Shown here piece by piece: positions 33,818 through 42,102 of a stretch of 64,000 nt of DNA. The notes beneath the pieces were generated by a model. It was given only the letters and a program-made list of their open reading frames with translations, had not been told where the DNA came from and made no database searches. Each line of letters starts with the position of its first letter. The first letter of the stretch is position 1. The stretch is from CAWDVR01 sp044869805 (GTDB lineage Bacteria; Acidobacteriota; Thermoanaerobaculia; Multivoradales; SZUA-115). Made by a program: the position numbers and the translations under genes. The stretch spans positions 1 to 64,000 of the forward strand of contig JBIOXV010000157.1 of assembly GCA_044869805.1 (NCBI GenBank), given 5' to 3'.

Positions 33818-35017
33818 CTACTCCGCCGCCGGCACCACCACCTCGACGATGAAGCCGTCGACGTAGCCGCAGGGCAGCTCCGTCCAAGCGCACCACATGT
33901 AGCCTTCGTAGTCCACGAACACCACGTGCTCGCGGTTCTCGGTGCGGCCGTTGCCCTGCCGCGGGTCGTCTACGAAGGTGACCTGGAAGCCGCCGCGCAC
34001 CCGCCGCACGTCGGTCACCATGGCGGCGTGGCCGCCGGCCGGGAACCACTTGATGAGGATCTCGACGTCGGCGCCGAACTCGAGCCCCATGAAGAGGCCG
34101 AGCATGTAGTCGGGGACGTCGTCCTCCGACTCCGGCCAGCCGAAGTAGCCGGTGTCGACCGGCCAGTCGTGGCGATTCAGGAAGGCGTTCTTGCCAGGAA
34201 TGATGTCGACGTCACGGGTGCCGTTGGCCTCGGTGGTGCCCATGTCCTCCCACAGCTCGTCGTAGATGGCGTTGGCGCTGGGGCCCATGCCGTCGCCGCC
34301 CGCGTTGTCGGCGAGGTAGCGCAGAGAGCGGGCTATGGCCCCGGGCGCGCAGCCGTTGCGGTCCTCGTTGACCGCCGGCAGGTCGTCTCCGCCTTCGACG
34401 CCGTTGGCGGCCTCGTAGGGTGGCGGCGGCTCGCCGATGCCAGCCTCGCCCACGCCGCCCCAGTCGCCGATGAGCTGCGGAATCGCCGCCAGGCTGCTGC
34501 CGCCGTTGCCGTAGCCGCCGGCGTGGTACTCCTCGGCGGTGACGAACGCGAGCTGGTCCGGCACCAGGAGAGCGGCGTCCGGGAGCGGCTCGGGGCTCAC
34601 GGTGAGCGCGTAGGGGAGCGCGCTCACCGGCTCGCCCGGCTCGTTGCCGAGTGAGAACTGCACGCTGGGCCGGGCGCTCAGCAGGCGGGCCTCGTCGGGA
34701 TAGCTGAGCCGCAGGTTGCGCACCGACCAGGCGAGGCTGCCGGCCTGCTCGGTGACGATGTTCACGTAGGCGCCTTCTCCGACCAGGTACGCGGCAGCCT
34801 CTGGGCCGAGGTCGAGCTCGACCTCGCCGACCCGCGAGTAGAGCTGCACGTCGCCTTCGTGCTCGCCGAGCCAGTGGAGCTGGCGGAAGGTAAGGGCGAT
34901 GCCCGGCGTGGAGCTGGCATAGGCGCCGGCGAAGAAGGAGGATGTGCCTAAGCACGGATTGGACGCGAGCGTCAGGACGATGACGAGGGGGAGAGGGAGA
35001 TACCAAGTGAGCTTCAT
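33818..35017 (-). CDS. Secreted protein with papain-like (C39-type) domain
   Basis: The ATG at 35017 follows GAGGAGG. The 399-residue product has a signal peptide of about 24 residues (LPLPLVIVLTLASNPCLG). The first half is a beta-rich domain (LTFRQLHWLGEHEG, VELDLGPEAAAYLVGEGA) resembling PEP-CTERM-type secreted proteins, but no anchor is seen. The second half has RNGCAPGAIARSLRYLA with a candidate nucleophile Cys, AGGHAAMVTDVRRV with a His, and TFVDDPRQG with an Asp, the layout of papain-like C39_2 domains. Whether it cleaves anything is unknown. It is divergent from the MBL-fold gene. Confidence 0.75.
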   Translation of the reverse strand: MKLTWYLPLPLVIVLTLASNPCLGTSSFFAGAYASSTPGIALTFRQLHWLGEHEGDVQLYSRVGEVELDLGPEAAAYLVGEGAYVNIVTEQAGSLAWSVRNLRLSYPDEARLLSARPSVQFSLGNEPGEPVSALPYALTVSPEPLPDAALLVPDQLAFVTAEEYHAGGYGNGGSSLAAIPQLIGDWGGVGEAGIGEPPPPYEAANGVEGGDDLPAVNEDRNGCAPGAIARSLRYLADNAGGDGMGPSANAIYDELWEDMGTTEANGTRDVDIIPGKNAFLNRHDWPVDTGYFGWPESEDDVPDYMLGLFMGLEFGADVEILIKWFPAGGHAAMVTDVRRVRGGFQVTFVDDPRQGNGRTENREHVVFVDYEGYMWCAWTELPCGYVDGFIVEVVVPAAE

Positions 35018-35216
35018 CGCTGGCCTCCTCGAGCCACATAGTGCCGGCTCTCGAAGAGCAGGGTGCGACGGCTCGAGATCAGTGTGACATTTGCATATCG
35101 TGAATCAACTGTCTGTGCCGTTGCGCCAGTCTTAGGGCATAAGCTCCAGGACGTAACGACCCGCGGCTTCGGCCAGCCCAATCCGGCGGGCCGGATCATC
35201 GAACGTAGGAGGAGCC

Positions 35217-36833
35217 ATGCCCGCCAAGAACTGGCACTTCATCGCCGCCGACCTCGCCAAGGTCTGGGGCACGCCCGATCGCAAGCACTACCTGCGCACC
35301 CAGCTCCTGGGTGACGCGGTCGACGTGGTGGCGGTGACGCCGGGTCACGTGGAGGTGAAGATCAGCCGCTTCACCAAAGCCGAGGACGGGAGCGTCGTGC
35401 CCGAGGAGGTGTCGGGCTTCATCGTGCCGTCGAAGAAGGGCGGGCTCCAGCCCGCCGACGTGGTGAAGCCGGTGAACGACGTGCTCAAGGTCAACTTCGT
35501 GGACGTGCAGCAGGGCGACGGCGCCATGATCGAGACCCCCAAGGGTCGCGTGATGCTGGTCGACGGCGGCGACAACGCCATGTTCGCCCGCTACCTCGCC
35601 GGCCGCTGGCGCAGCACCGCGGCCAGGCCGAAGCGCATCGAGTGCATCCTGGTCACCCACGGCGACGCCGACCACTTCGAGGGGCTGACCGAGATCCACG
35701 AGTCGGAGACCTACGAGGGCACAGGGCCGGCCGCCGAGTGGAAGTGGAAGCGGCTCTTCATCCAGCCGCGCCGGGTGTACCACAACGGCCTGGTCAAGCG
35801 GCCGAGCAAGCATGCCGACGGCACGCGGCGCAAGGAAGAGGAGATGCTGGGGCCGACCACGACCAAGGACGGCCGCCTGTTCCTCACCGGGCTGGTGGAC
35901 GACCTGCTGGCGGTGCCCGACAAGGAGATGAACCAGCCGTTCACGAAGTGGAAGGCGGCGCTCGCCGACTATCAGCAGCGCGCCCTCGACGCCGGCCAGC
36001 CGGGGCTCGAGATGCGGCGTCTGGAGAAAGGCAGCCAGGGGGCCTTCGACTTCCTCGACTCCTGCGTCCAGGTCGAGGTGCTGGGACCCTTGACCGCCAA
36101 GGTCAATGGCAAGCCGGCGCTGCCCTTCCTCGGCAAGCCCTCGGGCGACATCGGCGTCGGCACCGCGGAGACCAACCCCGAGAACAAGCAGTTCAAGGGC
36201 AAGTCCGCGTCGCACACCATCAACGGCCACTCGGTGATCCTGCGGCTGACCTACGGCAACGTGAATGTGCTCCTGGCCGGCGACCTCAACGAGGAGGCCG
36301 AGCTCGCCCTGCTCGCCGAGCTCCATGCCGGCAACCTCGACCTCAGGGCCGAGGTGTTCAAGGTGCCCCACCACGGCTCGGCCGACTTCTCGTCGGGGTT
36401 CGTCGACGCGGTGTCGCCGGTGGTCTCCGTGGTCTCGGCCGGCGACGAGAGCGCCCGCAAGGAGTACATCCACCCCCGCGCCACGCTGATGAGCGCCATC
36501 GGCCGCGCCGGCCGGCAGGGCTCGAGCCCGGTGATCTTCGTCACCGAGCTGGTGGCCTTCTTCTCCTGGCAGGACTGGGTCGAGCCCGAGGTGCACCAGA
36601 GCAAGGACGGGAAGGTCAAGACCCAGGAGGACGGCCTGGCAGTGGTCGACAAGAAGGCGAAGAAGCCGTTCTACGCTTTCCGACGCGATGCCTTCGGCCT
36701 GGTGCGGGTGCGCACCGACGGCAAGCGTCTTCTGGTGGCGACGGACAGCGGCAACGTGAAGCTCAAGGAGGCCTACGCCTACGAGGTGGACGAACAGGGG
36801 AACGCGACCGCGGTGCGGGTGAGGGAGGCCTGA
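35217..36833 (+). CDS. ComEC/Rec2-like metallo-beta-lactamase-fold hydrolase
   Basis: The ATG follows AGGAGGAG. The 538-residue product has an MBL core related to the ComEC/Rec2 exonuclease domain, without any membrane helix. FVDVQQGDGAMIETPKG, then VTHGDADHFEGL (metal-binding HxDxDH), LLAGDLNEEAE and KVPHHGSADFSS are the four core motifs. An N-terminal extension of about 85 residues (MPAKNWHFIAADLAKVWG) and a long insertion (about 170-330) are unusual. Stand-alone members are probably nucleases or phosphodiesterases. No competence or defence partner is adjacent, so the role is open. Confidence 0.82.
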   Translation: MPAKNWHFIAADLAKVWGTPDRKHYLRTQLLGDAVDVVAVTPGHVEVKISRFTKAEDGSVVPEEVSGFIVPSKKGGLQPADVVKPVNDVLKVNFVDVQQGDGAMIETPKGRVMLVDGGDNAMFARYLAGRWRSTAARPKRIECILVTHGDADHFEGLTEIHESETYEGTGPAAEWKWKRLFIQPRRVYHNGLVKRPSKHADGTRRKEEEMLGPTTTKDGRLFLTGLVDDLLAVPDKEMNQPFTKWKAALADYQQRALDAGQPGLEMRRLEKGSQGAFDFLDSCVQVEVLGPLTAKVNGKPALPFLGKPSGDIGVGTAETNPENKQFKGKSASHTINGHSVILRLTYGNVNVLLAGDLNEEAELALLAELHAGNLDLRAEVFKVPHHGSADFSSGFVDAVSPVVSVVSAGDESARKEYIHPRATLMSAIGRAGRQGSSPVIFVTELVAFFSWQDWVEPEVHQSKDGKVKTQEDGLAVVDKKAKKPFYAFRRDAFGLVRVRTDGKRLLVATDSGNVKLKEAYAYEVDEQGNATAVRVREA

Positions 36834-36864
36834 GCAGCCGGTTTCGCTATGCCATACTGCCGCC

Positions 36865-38187
36865 GTGCCTGCTCGCGTGACGGCGGCTACGGGTACGAGT
36901 GCGGTGCGGATCGGAAGCGCGCCACGGCGGCGGCGCTGGCGCTGGCTGCCGGTGGTTTCGCCCTGGCCGGGCCGGCGGCTGCCCATGAAGTACCGCGCGG
37001 CCCGCGTGCACAAGATCGCCGAGCGGCTGCCGCAAGGCCTCGTCGATCCCGGCTTCGAGGCGCTGCTGGCCAGGATCGACGGCCGCCCGCCCTACGGCGG
37101 TAACCAAGTCGAGGTCTTCCATTCGGGCGAGAAGGCGTTCGCCGCCATGCACGCGGCGTTCGAGGCGGCGCGCTCGGAGATCCTCCTCGAGTCCTACATC
37201 TACAGCGACGACGGCACCGGCCGCTCGATCCGCGACGCGCTGGCGGCGGCCGTGGCGCGCGGCGTGCGAGTGCGGGTGGTGGTGGACGCCGTGGGCTCGA
37301 GCAAGGCCCGGCGCGCGTTCTGGAACGAAATGGCCGAGCTGGGGATCGATGTCCGGCGCTTCAACCCGCTGCTGCCCAACATCCTCACCCATCCCTTCCG
37401 TGACCACCGCAAGATCATCGTCGTCGATCGCCAGGTCGGCTTCACCGGCGGCATGAACATCGCCGACGAGTACGGCTCGTCGCGCCGGCGCCAGGAAGGG
37501 AAGACCTGGCGCGACTCGCACGTGCGGGTGACGGGGCCCGCGGCCTGGGAGCTGGCGGTGGTCTTCGCCGAGTCCTGGGAGTACACCGGGGGCGAGCCGC
37601 TCGACCTCCCGCCGCTCGAGGTGCCGCCACCCTGCGAGGGAGGCCGCCTGCTGGTGCTCGACTCGCGGCCCAACCGCGGTCACGTCGAGTCGGCCGCGGT
37701 GTTCGCGGCGGTGGTCGCCGCCGCCCACCGCTCGGTGGCGATCACCAACGCCTATTTCGCGCCCCGCCGCATCGCCATCGAGCTGCTCGGCCGGGCGGTG
37801 GCGCGCGGCGTCGAGGTGACCCTGCTGCTGCCCGGCAAGACCGACGTGCCGATCGTCCGCCACGCCGGCCACGGCTACTTCGCCGCCCTGCTCGAGAGGG
37901 GGGTACGCATTTTCGAGTACCAGCCCGCCGTGCTGCACGCCAAGTACCTGGTGGCCGACGGCTACGCCTCGATCGTGGGCTCGACCAACCTCGATTTCCG
38001 GTCCTTCGCTCTGAACGGCGAGTGCAACCTCGTAGTGCTCGACGGTGACGTCGGCCGCAGGATGGACGAGGCTTTCGCCGAGGACCTGCGGAGCTCCGAG
38101 GAGATCCTCCTCGACGAGTGGCGCCGGCGACCCTTTCCGCACCGCCTCGGGGACCAGGGGGCACGCCTCCTGAGCCCGCTGCTCTAG
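36865..38187 (+). CDS. Cardiolipin synthase-like phospholipase D family protein
   Basis: A GTG at 36865 gives 440 residues, and the catalytic part starts near residue 75. Two HKD motifs are intact: DHRKIIVVD followed by GFTGGMNIADEY, and LHAKYLVAD followed by SIVGSTNLDFRS. The spacing matches ClsB-like enzymes that condense two phosphatidylglycerols, or one with phosphatidylethanolamine, at the inner membrane. A short basic N-terminus (RRRRWRWLPVV) replaces the two membrane helices of ClsA. It starts 32 bases after the MBL gene. Other PLD-family functions are possible. Confidence 0.85.
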   Translation: MPARVTAATGTSAVRIGSAPRRRRWRWLPVVSPWPGRRLPMKYRAARVHKIAERLPQGLVDPGFEALLARIDGRPPYGGNQVEVFHSGEKAFAAMHAAFEAARSEILLESYIYSDDGTGRSIRDALAAAVARGVRVRVVVDAVGSSKARRAFWNEMAELGIDVRRFNPLLPNILTHPFRDHRKIIVVDRQVGFTGGMNIADEYGSSRRRQEGKTWRDSHVRVTGPAAWELAVVFAESWEYTGGEPLDLPPLEVPPPCEGGRLLVLDSRPNRGHVESAAVFAAVVAAAHRSVAITNAYFAPRRIAIELLGRAVARGVEVTLLLPGKTDVPIVRHAGHGYFAALLERGVRIFEYQPAVLHAKYLVADGYASIVGSTNLDFRSFALNGECNLVVLDGDVGRRMDEAFAEDLRSSEEILLDEWRRRPFPHRLGDQGARLLSPLL

Positions 38188-38299
38188 CTCGCTCTCCTAC
38201 CTGGCAATCGCCTTGCACCTCCTGGCGGCGGGGGCCTTGCAGCCTCCACTGCGGGCTTGCCTGCACCGGCGGCCCTGTCTTCCCGGGTGGGAGGTGAGC

Positions 38300-39403
38300 A
38301 TGAGCAACCACACACAGGCAGTTCTCGTCACCGGCGCCAGTGGGTTCATCGGCTATGCCGCTTGTGAGGCGCTGGCAGAGAATGGCTATCCGGTCGTCGG
38401 CCTGGACCGGCCCGGTATCCCGCATCCTCCGCCTCATGCCGAGAACGTCCCCTGCGACGTGACCGACGAGAGGAGTGTCCACGAGGCGATGACGCGCGTG
38501 CGGCAGCACTTCGGCGAGCACGTGGCCGCCGTGATTCACCTGGCCGCGTACTACGACTTCTCCGGCGAGCCGAGCCCGCTGTACGACGAGGTCAACGTCC
38601 GGGGCACCGAACGGCTGCTGCGCTCGCTCGCGACCCTCCAGGTCGCGCAGTTTGTCTATGCCAGCACGATGCTCGTCCACGCACCCTGCGAGCGTGGGGA
38701 GCTGATCGACGAGGACTGGCCCGTCGAGCCCAAGTGGGACTACCCCAAGTCGAAGCTCGAGGCCGAGCGGGTGATCCTGGCGCAGCGCGGCGGGATTCCT
38801 GCGGTGCTACTGCGCATCGCCGGCGTCTACACCGACCGCTGCCAGTCCATTCCTCTGGCCCATCAGATCCAGCGCATCTACGAACGCCGGGCGACCGCCA
38901 GGGTCTTCCCCGGCGACACCTCGACCGGCCAATCTTTCCTCCATCTAGACGATCTCGTGCAAGCCTTGCTGGCTACCGTCGCCCGCCGCGCCGAGCTGCC
39001 GCCCGAGTCGACGATCCTGTTGGGCGAGCCGGGAACGCTCTCCTACGACGACCTGCAGCGCGAGCTGGCTTTGCTGATCCACGGCGATCCGGACTGGGAC
39101 ACGGCGCGCATCCCGAAGGCGGTGGCCAAGGCGGGCGCCTGGGTGCAGGACCAGGTCCCCGGCATCGAGGAGCCGTTCATCAAGCCGTGGATGATCGATC
39201 TCGCGGACGACCACTACGCGCTGGACATCACCCGTGCCCGCCAGTCCTTGAGCTGGGAGCCGCGCCGGAACCTGCGCGCCACGCTCCCCGCGATGGTCGC
39301 GGCGCTCGAGGCCGGCCCGGAGAGCTGGTATCGGGAGAACAAGCTCGAAGGCGCGCCGGCTTCCGAGGAGCAGGCCGCGCCGGCGGGGCAGGCGACGGAG
39401 TGA
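38300..39403 (+). CDS. NAD-dependent epimerase/dehydratase family protein
   Basis: The ATG follows GGGAGGTGAG. The 367-residue product is an extended short-chain dehydrogenase: VLVTGASGFIGYAACEAL is the Rossmann motif, VIHLAAYYDFSGE the active-site loop, and YASTM with DYPKSKLEAE holds the catalytic Ser and YxxxK. The substrate is probably a nucleotide sugar or a small ketone. The last 20 residues are A/E/Q-rich. The next gene starts one base after its stop, so the two form an operon with a thiol-redox membrane protein. Confidence 0.87.
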   Translation: MSNHTQAVLVTGASGFIGYAACEALAENGYPVVGLDRPGIPHPPPHAENVPCDVTDERSVHEAMTRVRQHFGEHVAAVIHLAAYYDFSGEPSPLYDEVNVRGTERLLRSLATLQVAQFVYASTMLVHAPCERGELIDEDWPVEPKWDYPKSKLEAERVILAQRGGIPAVLLRIAGVYTDRCQSIPLAHQIQRIYERRATARVFPGDTSTGQSFLHLDDLVQALLATVARRAELPPESTILLGEPGTLSYDDLQRELALLIHGDPDWDTARIPKAVAKAGAWVQDQVPGIEEPFIKPWMIDLADDHYALDITRARQSLSWEPRRNLRATLPAMVAALEAGPESWYRENKLEGAPASEEQAAPAGQATE

Positions 39404-39404
39404 G

Positions 39405-40769
39405 GTGCGAGTGCACGAGGAGAGCGAGCACGACCACCACGACCACTCCGCGATGCTGCGCCAGTGGATCTGGCGCGACTTCGTCAACGTAGTGCTCGGC
39501 TGCTGGCTCCTCAGCAGCCCGTCGACGCTCGGCTACGACGAGCCGGCGATGGCCGCGAGCGATCTCGCGAGCGGCGCCGTGATCGTCGTCCTCGGCCTGC
39601 TGTCTCTCTTCCCTCGCTTCGACCTCGTGCGCTGGGGCCTGTGCTTCACCGGGATCTGGCTGCTCTTTGCCCCGCTGGTCTTCTGGAGCCGCGACGCCGG
39701 GGCCTTCGCCAACGACACGCTGGTGGGCGCGCTGGTGATCGCCTTCTCGGTGCTGGTGCCGATGATGCCCAGCCGGGCGCATCACCAGGTGATGATGCAG
39801 CCCGGCCCGGACACGCCGCCGGGCTGGTCGTACAACCCCTCCGACTGGGTCCAGCGCGGCCCGATCATCGCCATGGCCTTCGTCGGGTTCTTCCTCTCCC
39901 GCTACCTGGCCGCCTACCAGCTCGGCCACACGGACTATCCGTGGGACCCCTTCTTCGGCGACGGCACGCGGCGAGTGCTCGATTCGGACATCTCCAAGGC
40001 GTGGCCGGTCTCCGACGCCGGCCTCGGCGCGGTCTCCTACCTGATCGAGGCGCTTTCCGGCTTCATGGGCGGCCGCAACCGCTGGCGGACCATGCCGTGG
40101 ATGGTGCTGATGTTCGGCATCCTGGTGGTGCCGCTGGGCATCGTCAGCATCGTGCTGGTGATGTTGCAGCCGGTGGCGGTCGGCGCCTGGTGCACGCTCT
40201 GCCTGGTGACCGCCGCCGCCATGCTGGTGATGATCTCCCCGGCGCTCGACGAGGTGGTGGCCATGGGCCAGTTCCTCGCCGGCGCGAGGCGGGAGGGCAA
40301 GCCGCTGTGGAGGGCCTTCTGGGTCGGCGGCACCCTCGAGAGCTATCGCCACGCCGCTGCCACGCCCGCGGGTGAGCCGCAGCGCGGATCGCTCGCCGCG
40401 CGTCTCGTTGCCGCCATGGACCTCGAGCGGGTCCCCTGGAATCTGCTGCTCTCCGCCGCCGTGGGAGTCTGGCTGATGTCGGCCCCGGCCGTGCTGCGCA
40501 CCACCGCCACGGCCGCGGCCAGCGATCAGGTGGTGGGCGCCCTGGTGGTGACCTGGAGCGTGATCGCCTTCGGCGAGGTAGCCAGGCCCGCCCGCTTCCT
40601 CAACCTGTTGATGGGTCTCTGGCTGGTGGCCGCGCCCTGGCTGCTCTCGGGAGCCGCCGGCGCCTCGCGGTGGAACGACCTCGCGGCCGGGGCGCTGCTG
40701 ATCGCTCTCAGCTTCCGCCGGGGCCGCATCGAGCAGCGCTTCGGGAGCTGGAACCGCTACCTGGTCTGA
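39405..40769 (+). CDS. Membrane protein with SPW repeats and a VKOR-like domain
   Basis: The GTG at 39405 gives 454 residues with many membrane helices. The start is His-rich (ESEHDHHDHSA). SPW-type repeats flank the protein: WLLSSPSTLGY near residue 37, and GVWLMSAPAVL and GLWLVAAPWLL near the end. The middle has VKOR features: LGAVSYLIEALSG and PVAVGAWCTLCLVTAAAML with the CxxC active site. VKOR homologues reoxidise DsbA-like proteins using quinone. It is coupled to the epimerase gene upstream. Confidence 0.82.
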   Translation: MRVHEESEHDHHDHSAMLRQWIWRDFVNVVLGCWLLSSPSTLGYDEPAMAASDLASGAVIVVLGLLSLFPRFDLVRWGLCFTGIWLLFAPLVFWSRDAGAFANDTLVGALVIAFSVLVPMMPSRAHHQVMMQPGPDTPPGWSYNPSDWVQRGPIIAMAFVGFFLSRYLAAYQLGHTDYPWDPFFGDGTRRVLDSDISKAWPVSDAGLGAVSYLIEALSGFMGGRNRWRTMPWMVLMFGILVVPLGIVSIVLVMLQPVAVGAWCTLCLVTAAAMLVMISPALDEVVAMGQFLAGARREGKPLWRAFWVGGTLESYRHAAATPAGEPQRGSLAARLVAAMDLERVPWNLLLSAAVGVWLMSAPAVLRTTATAAASDQVVGALVVTWSVIAFGEVARPARFLNLLMGLWLVAAPWLLSGAAGASRWNDLAAGALLIALSFRRGRIEQRFGSWNRYLV

Positions 40770-40796
40770 CCCGTCGGGCCAGGCACTCGGCGCCCT

Positions 40797-41744
40797 CTAC
40801 CGCTGCACCACGTCGGCCACCACCCCCAGGTGGTCCGACAGCCGCGCCGGCACGGTGCGATAGGAGGAGAAGGCCAGCTCGCGCGAGATCAGGATCCAGT
40901 CCAGGCGGCGGCGCGGCCGGCGGGAGGGGTAGGTGGGCACCCGCGCCTCGGGCTCGAACGCCTTCAAACCCAGGGTTTCGGTCAGCAGGCGCATGGTCCC
41001 CGGCTCGCGCTGCCAGCAGCAGTTGAGATCGCCGAGCAGCACCAGCGGCCGCTCGCGGCCCATCAATACCTCGGTCAGGTGCCGGATGTGCTTGCGGCGC
41101 ATCGCAGGGGTCAGGAAGTCGAGGTGCACGGAGGCGATATCGATCTCCTGCCCTTCCCAGGCCGGCACGCCGACCCTGGCGACCACGAAACCCTTGGTGT
41201 CGCGCCAGCTCGCCTCGAAGCGGTGCGAGCCGGGGTCGACCAGCGGCACCCGCGACAGGAGCGCGGTGCCCGAGGCCAGCTTCAGCCGGCCGAAGCGGAA
41301 GGGGTTGTGATCGCCGCGGAAGTACTCGTCCATCTCGGTCATCCGCGCCAGCGTCGCCACGTGGTCGAAGTTGCCGCTCCAGGCCGAGGGCCCGTCGGCC
41401 TCCTGCAGCGCCACCACGTCGGGCGAGAGGCGGCGGACGGTGGAGGCGATGTCGGTGAGGTTGCGCTCCAGCGAGCCGTTCGAGACCAGCGCCTGGTGAG
41501 CGCGGATCGAGCGGCCGTGGGCCACGTTCAGGGTCAGCAGCCGCAGCCGATCGACGGCGGCGCCGTTGACCAACGGGCTGATGGCCAGCGGTTTGTTCGC
41601 CGGGGGATTGGGGGCCGGGGGCTCGGCGGCCGGCGCCACGGCGTTCCAGGCGACCTCGTGCCCGGCCCGGCTCTGGATGGTCGTGGGGAGCAGAGCGCGA
41701 ACGCGCCGCTTGAGGCGCACCCCACGCGAATCTTCTCGTCGCAC
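40797..41744 (-). CDS. Endonuclease/exonuclease/phosphatase (EEP) family hydrolase
   Basis: I chose GTG 41744 (315 residues); GTG 41720 and ATG 41907 are alternatives, and the longer one has poor coding character. After a basic N-terminus and a Pro-rich linker (PPAPNPPANKPLA), the EEP core shows LLTLNVAHGR, VVALQEADGPS with the metal-binding Glu, SVHLDFLTP, LLGDLNCCW and the final LSDHLGVVAD. These fit DNase I-like phosphoesterases. No signal peptide is clear. It could act on nucleic acid, phospholipid or phosphoinositide; I cannot tell which. Confidence 0.83.
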   Translation of the reverse strand: MRREDSRGVRLKRRVRALLPTTIQSRAGHEVAWNAVAPAAEPPAPNPPANKPLAISPLVNGAAVDRLRLLTLNVAHGRSIRAHQALVSNGSLERNLTDIASTVRRLSPDVVALQEADGPSAWSGNFDHVATLARMTEMDEYFRGDHNPFRFGRLKLASGTALLSRVPLVDPGSHRFEASWRDTKGFVVARVGVPAWEGQEIDIASVHLDFLTPAMRRKHIRHLTEVLMGRERPLVLLGDLNCCWQREPGTMRLLTETLGLKAFEPEARVPTYPSRRPRRRLDWILISRELAFSSYRTVPARLSDHLGVVADVVQR

Positions 41745-41748
41745 CGTC

Positions 41749-41913
41749 CTAGGAAACGCGCCCCGGCGGCGGAAAATTCTCTGCCGGCGCGGCGGTCTTG
41801 CGCGCCAGGACGTCGCGGATCTCGTTCGCGAGCTGCTCGGCGGAGATGGGCCCGACGACTCGCCCTCGGCGCTGGCCCCTGGGCGGATGAGGCCCGGGAA
41901 AGTCATGGGCTGT
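41749..41913 (-). other. Coding-like stretch of 54 codons without a start, possible gene remnant
   Basis: Between the EEP gene and its divergent neighbour (358 bases) a minus-strand frame is open from after a TGA (41914-41916) to a TAG at 41749-41751. It reads VVGPISAEQLANEIRDV, then LARKTAAPAENFPPPG, with more than twenty consecutive G/C-ending codons. No start codon was found, so it may be a decayed gene or a C-terminal fragment. The rest of this intergenic region holds the two GTAC palindromes. Confidence 0.3.
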
Positions 41914-41930
41914 TCATGTGCTACACCCAG

Positions 41931-41946
41931 TGGCCTGTACCGGCCA
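41931..41946 (-). promoter_or_regulatory. GTAC-centred palindrome, copy 1
   Basis: TGGCCTGTACCGGCCA is palindromic except for one mismatched pair. It is an inverted copy of the site at 42074-42089, with the core CCGGTACAGG in common. It lies upstream of the EEP gene, pointing towards it. Confidence 0.5.
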
Positions 41947-42073
41947 AGTCGATAGCGCCTGGGCGGCCCTCGACGGCCCTGGCGGTGTGCGCCTCCTCGA
42001 CATAGCCCCGGCTGTGCCTTCGTCGGCGGGCCTTGCCAGGACCGCCGACTGGCTCGCCCATCCACTACCGACT

Positions 42074-42089
42074 TGACCGGTACAGGTCA
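42074..42089 (+). promoter_or_regulatory. GTAC-centred palindrome, copy 2
   Basis: TGACCGGTACAGGTCA is palindromic except for one pair. It lies 13 bases before the ATG at 42103, overlapping a TTGACC and a TAGAAT box. Including flanks, it matches the reverse complement of copy 1 at 19 of 22 positions, so both divergent genes may share one regulator. Confidence 0.5.
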
Positions 42090-42102
42090 CTAGAATGCCG
42101 GC

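Noticed and set aside
41749..41880. MscL C-terminus suggested by an EIRDVL string
   Set aside because: The match is a few residues only and no membrane part of MscL is present upstream.
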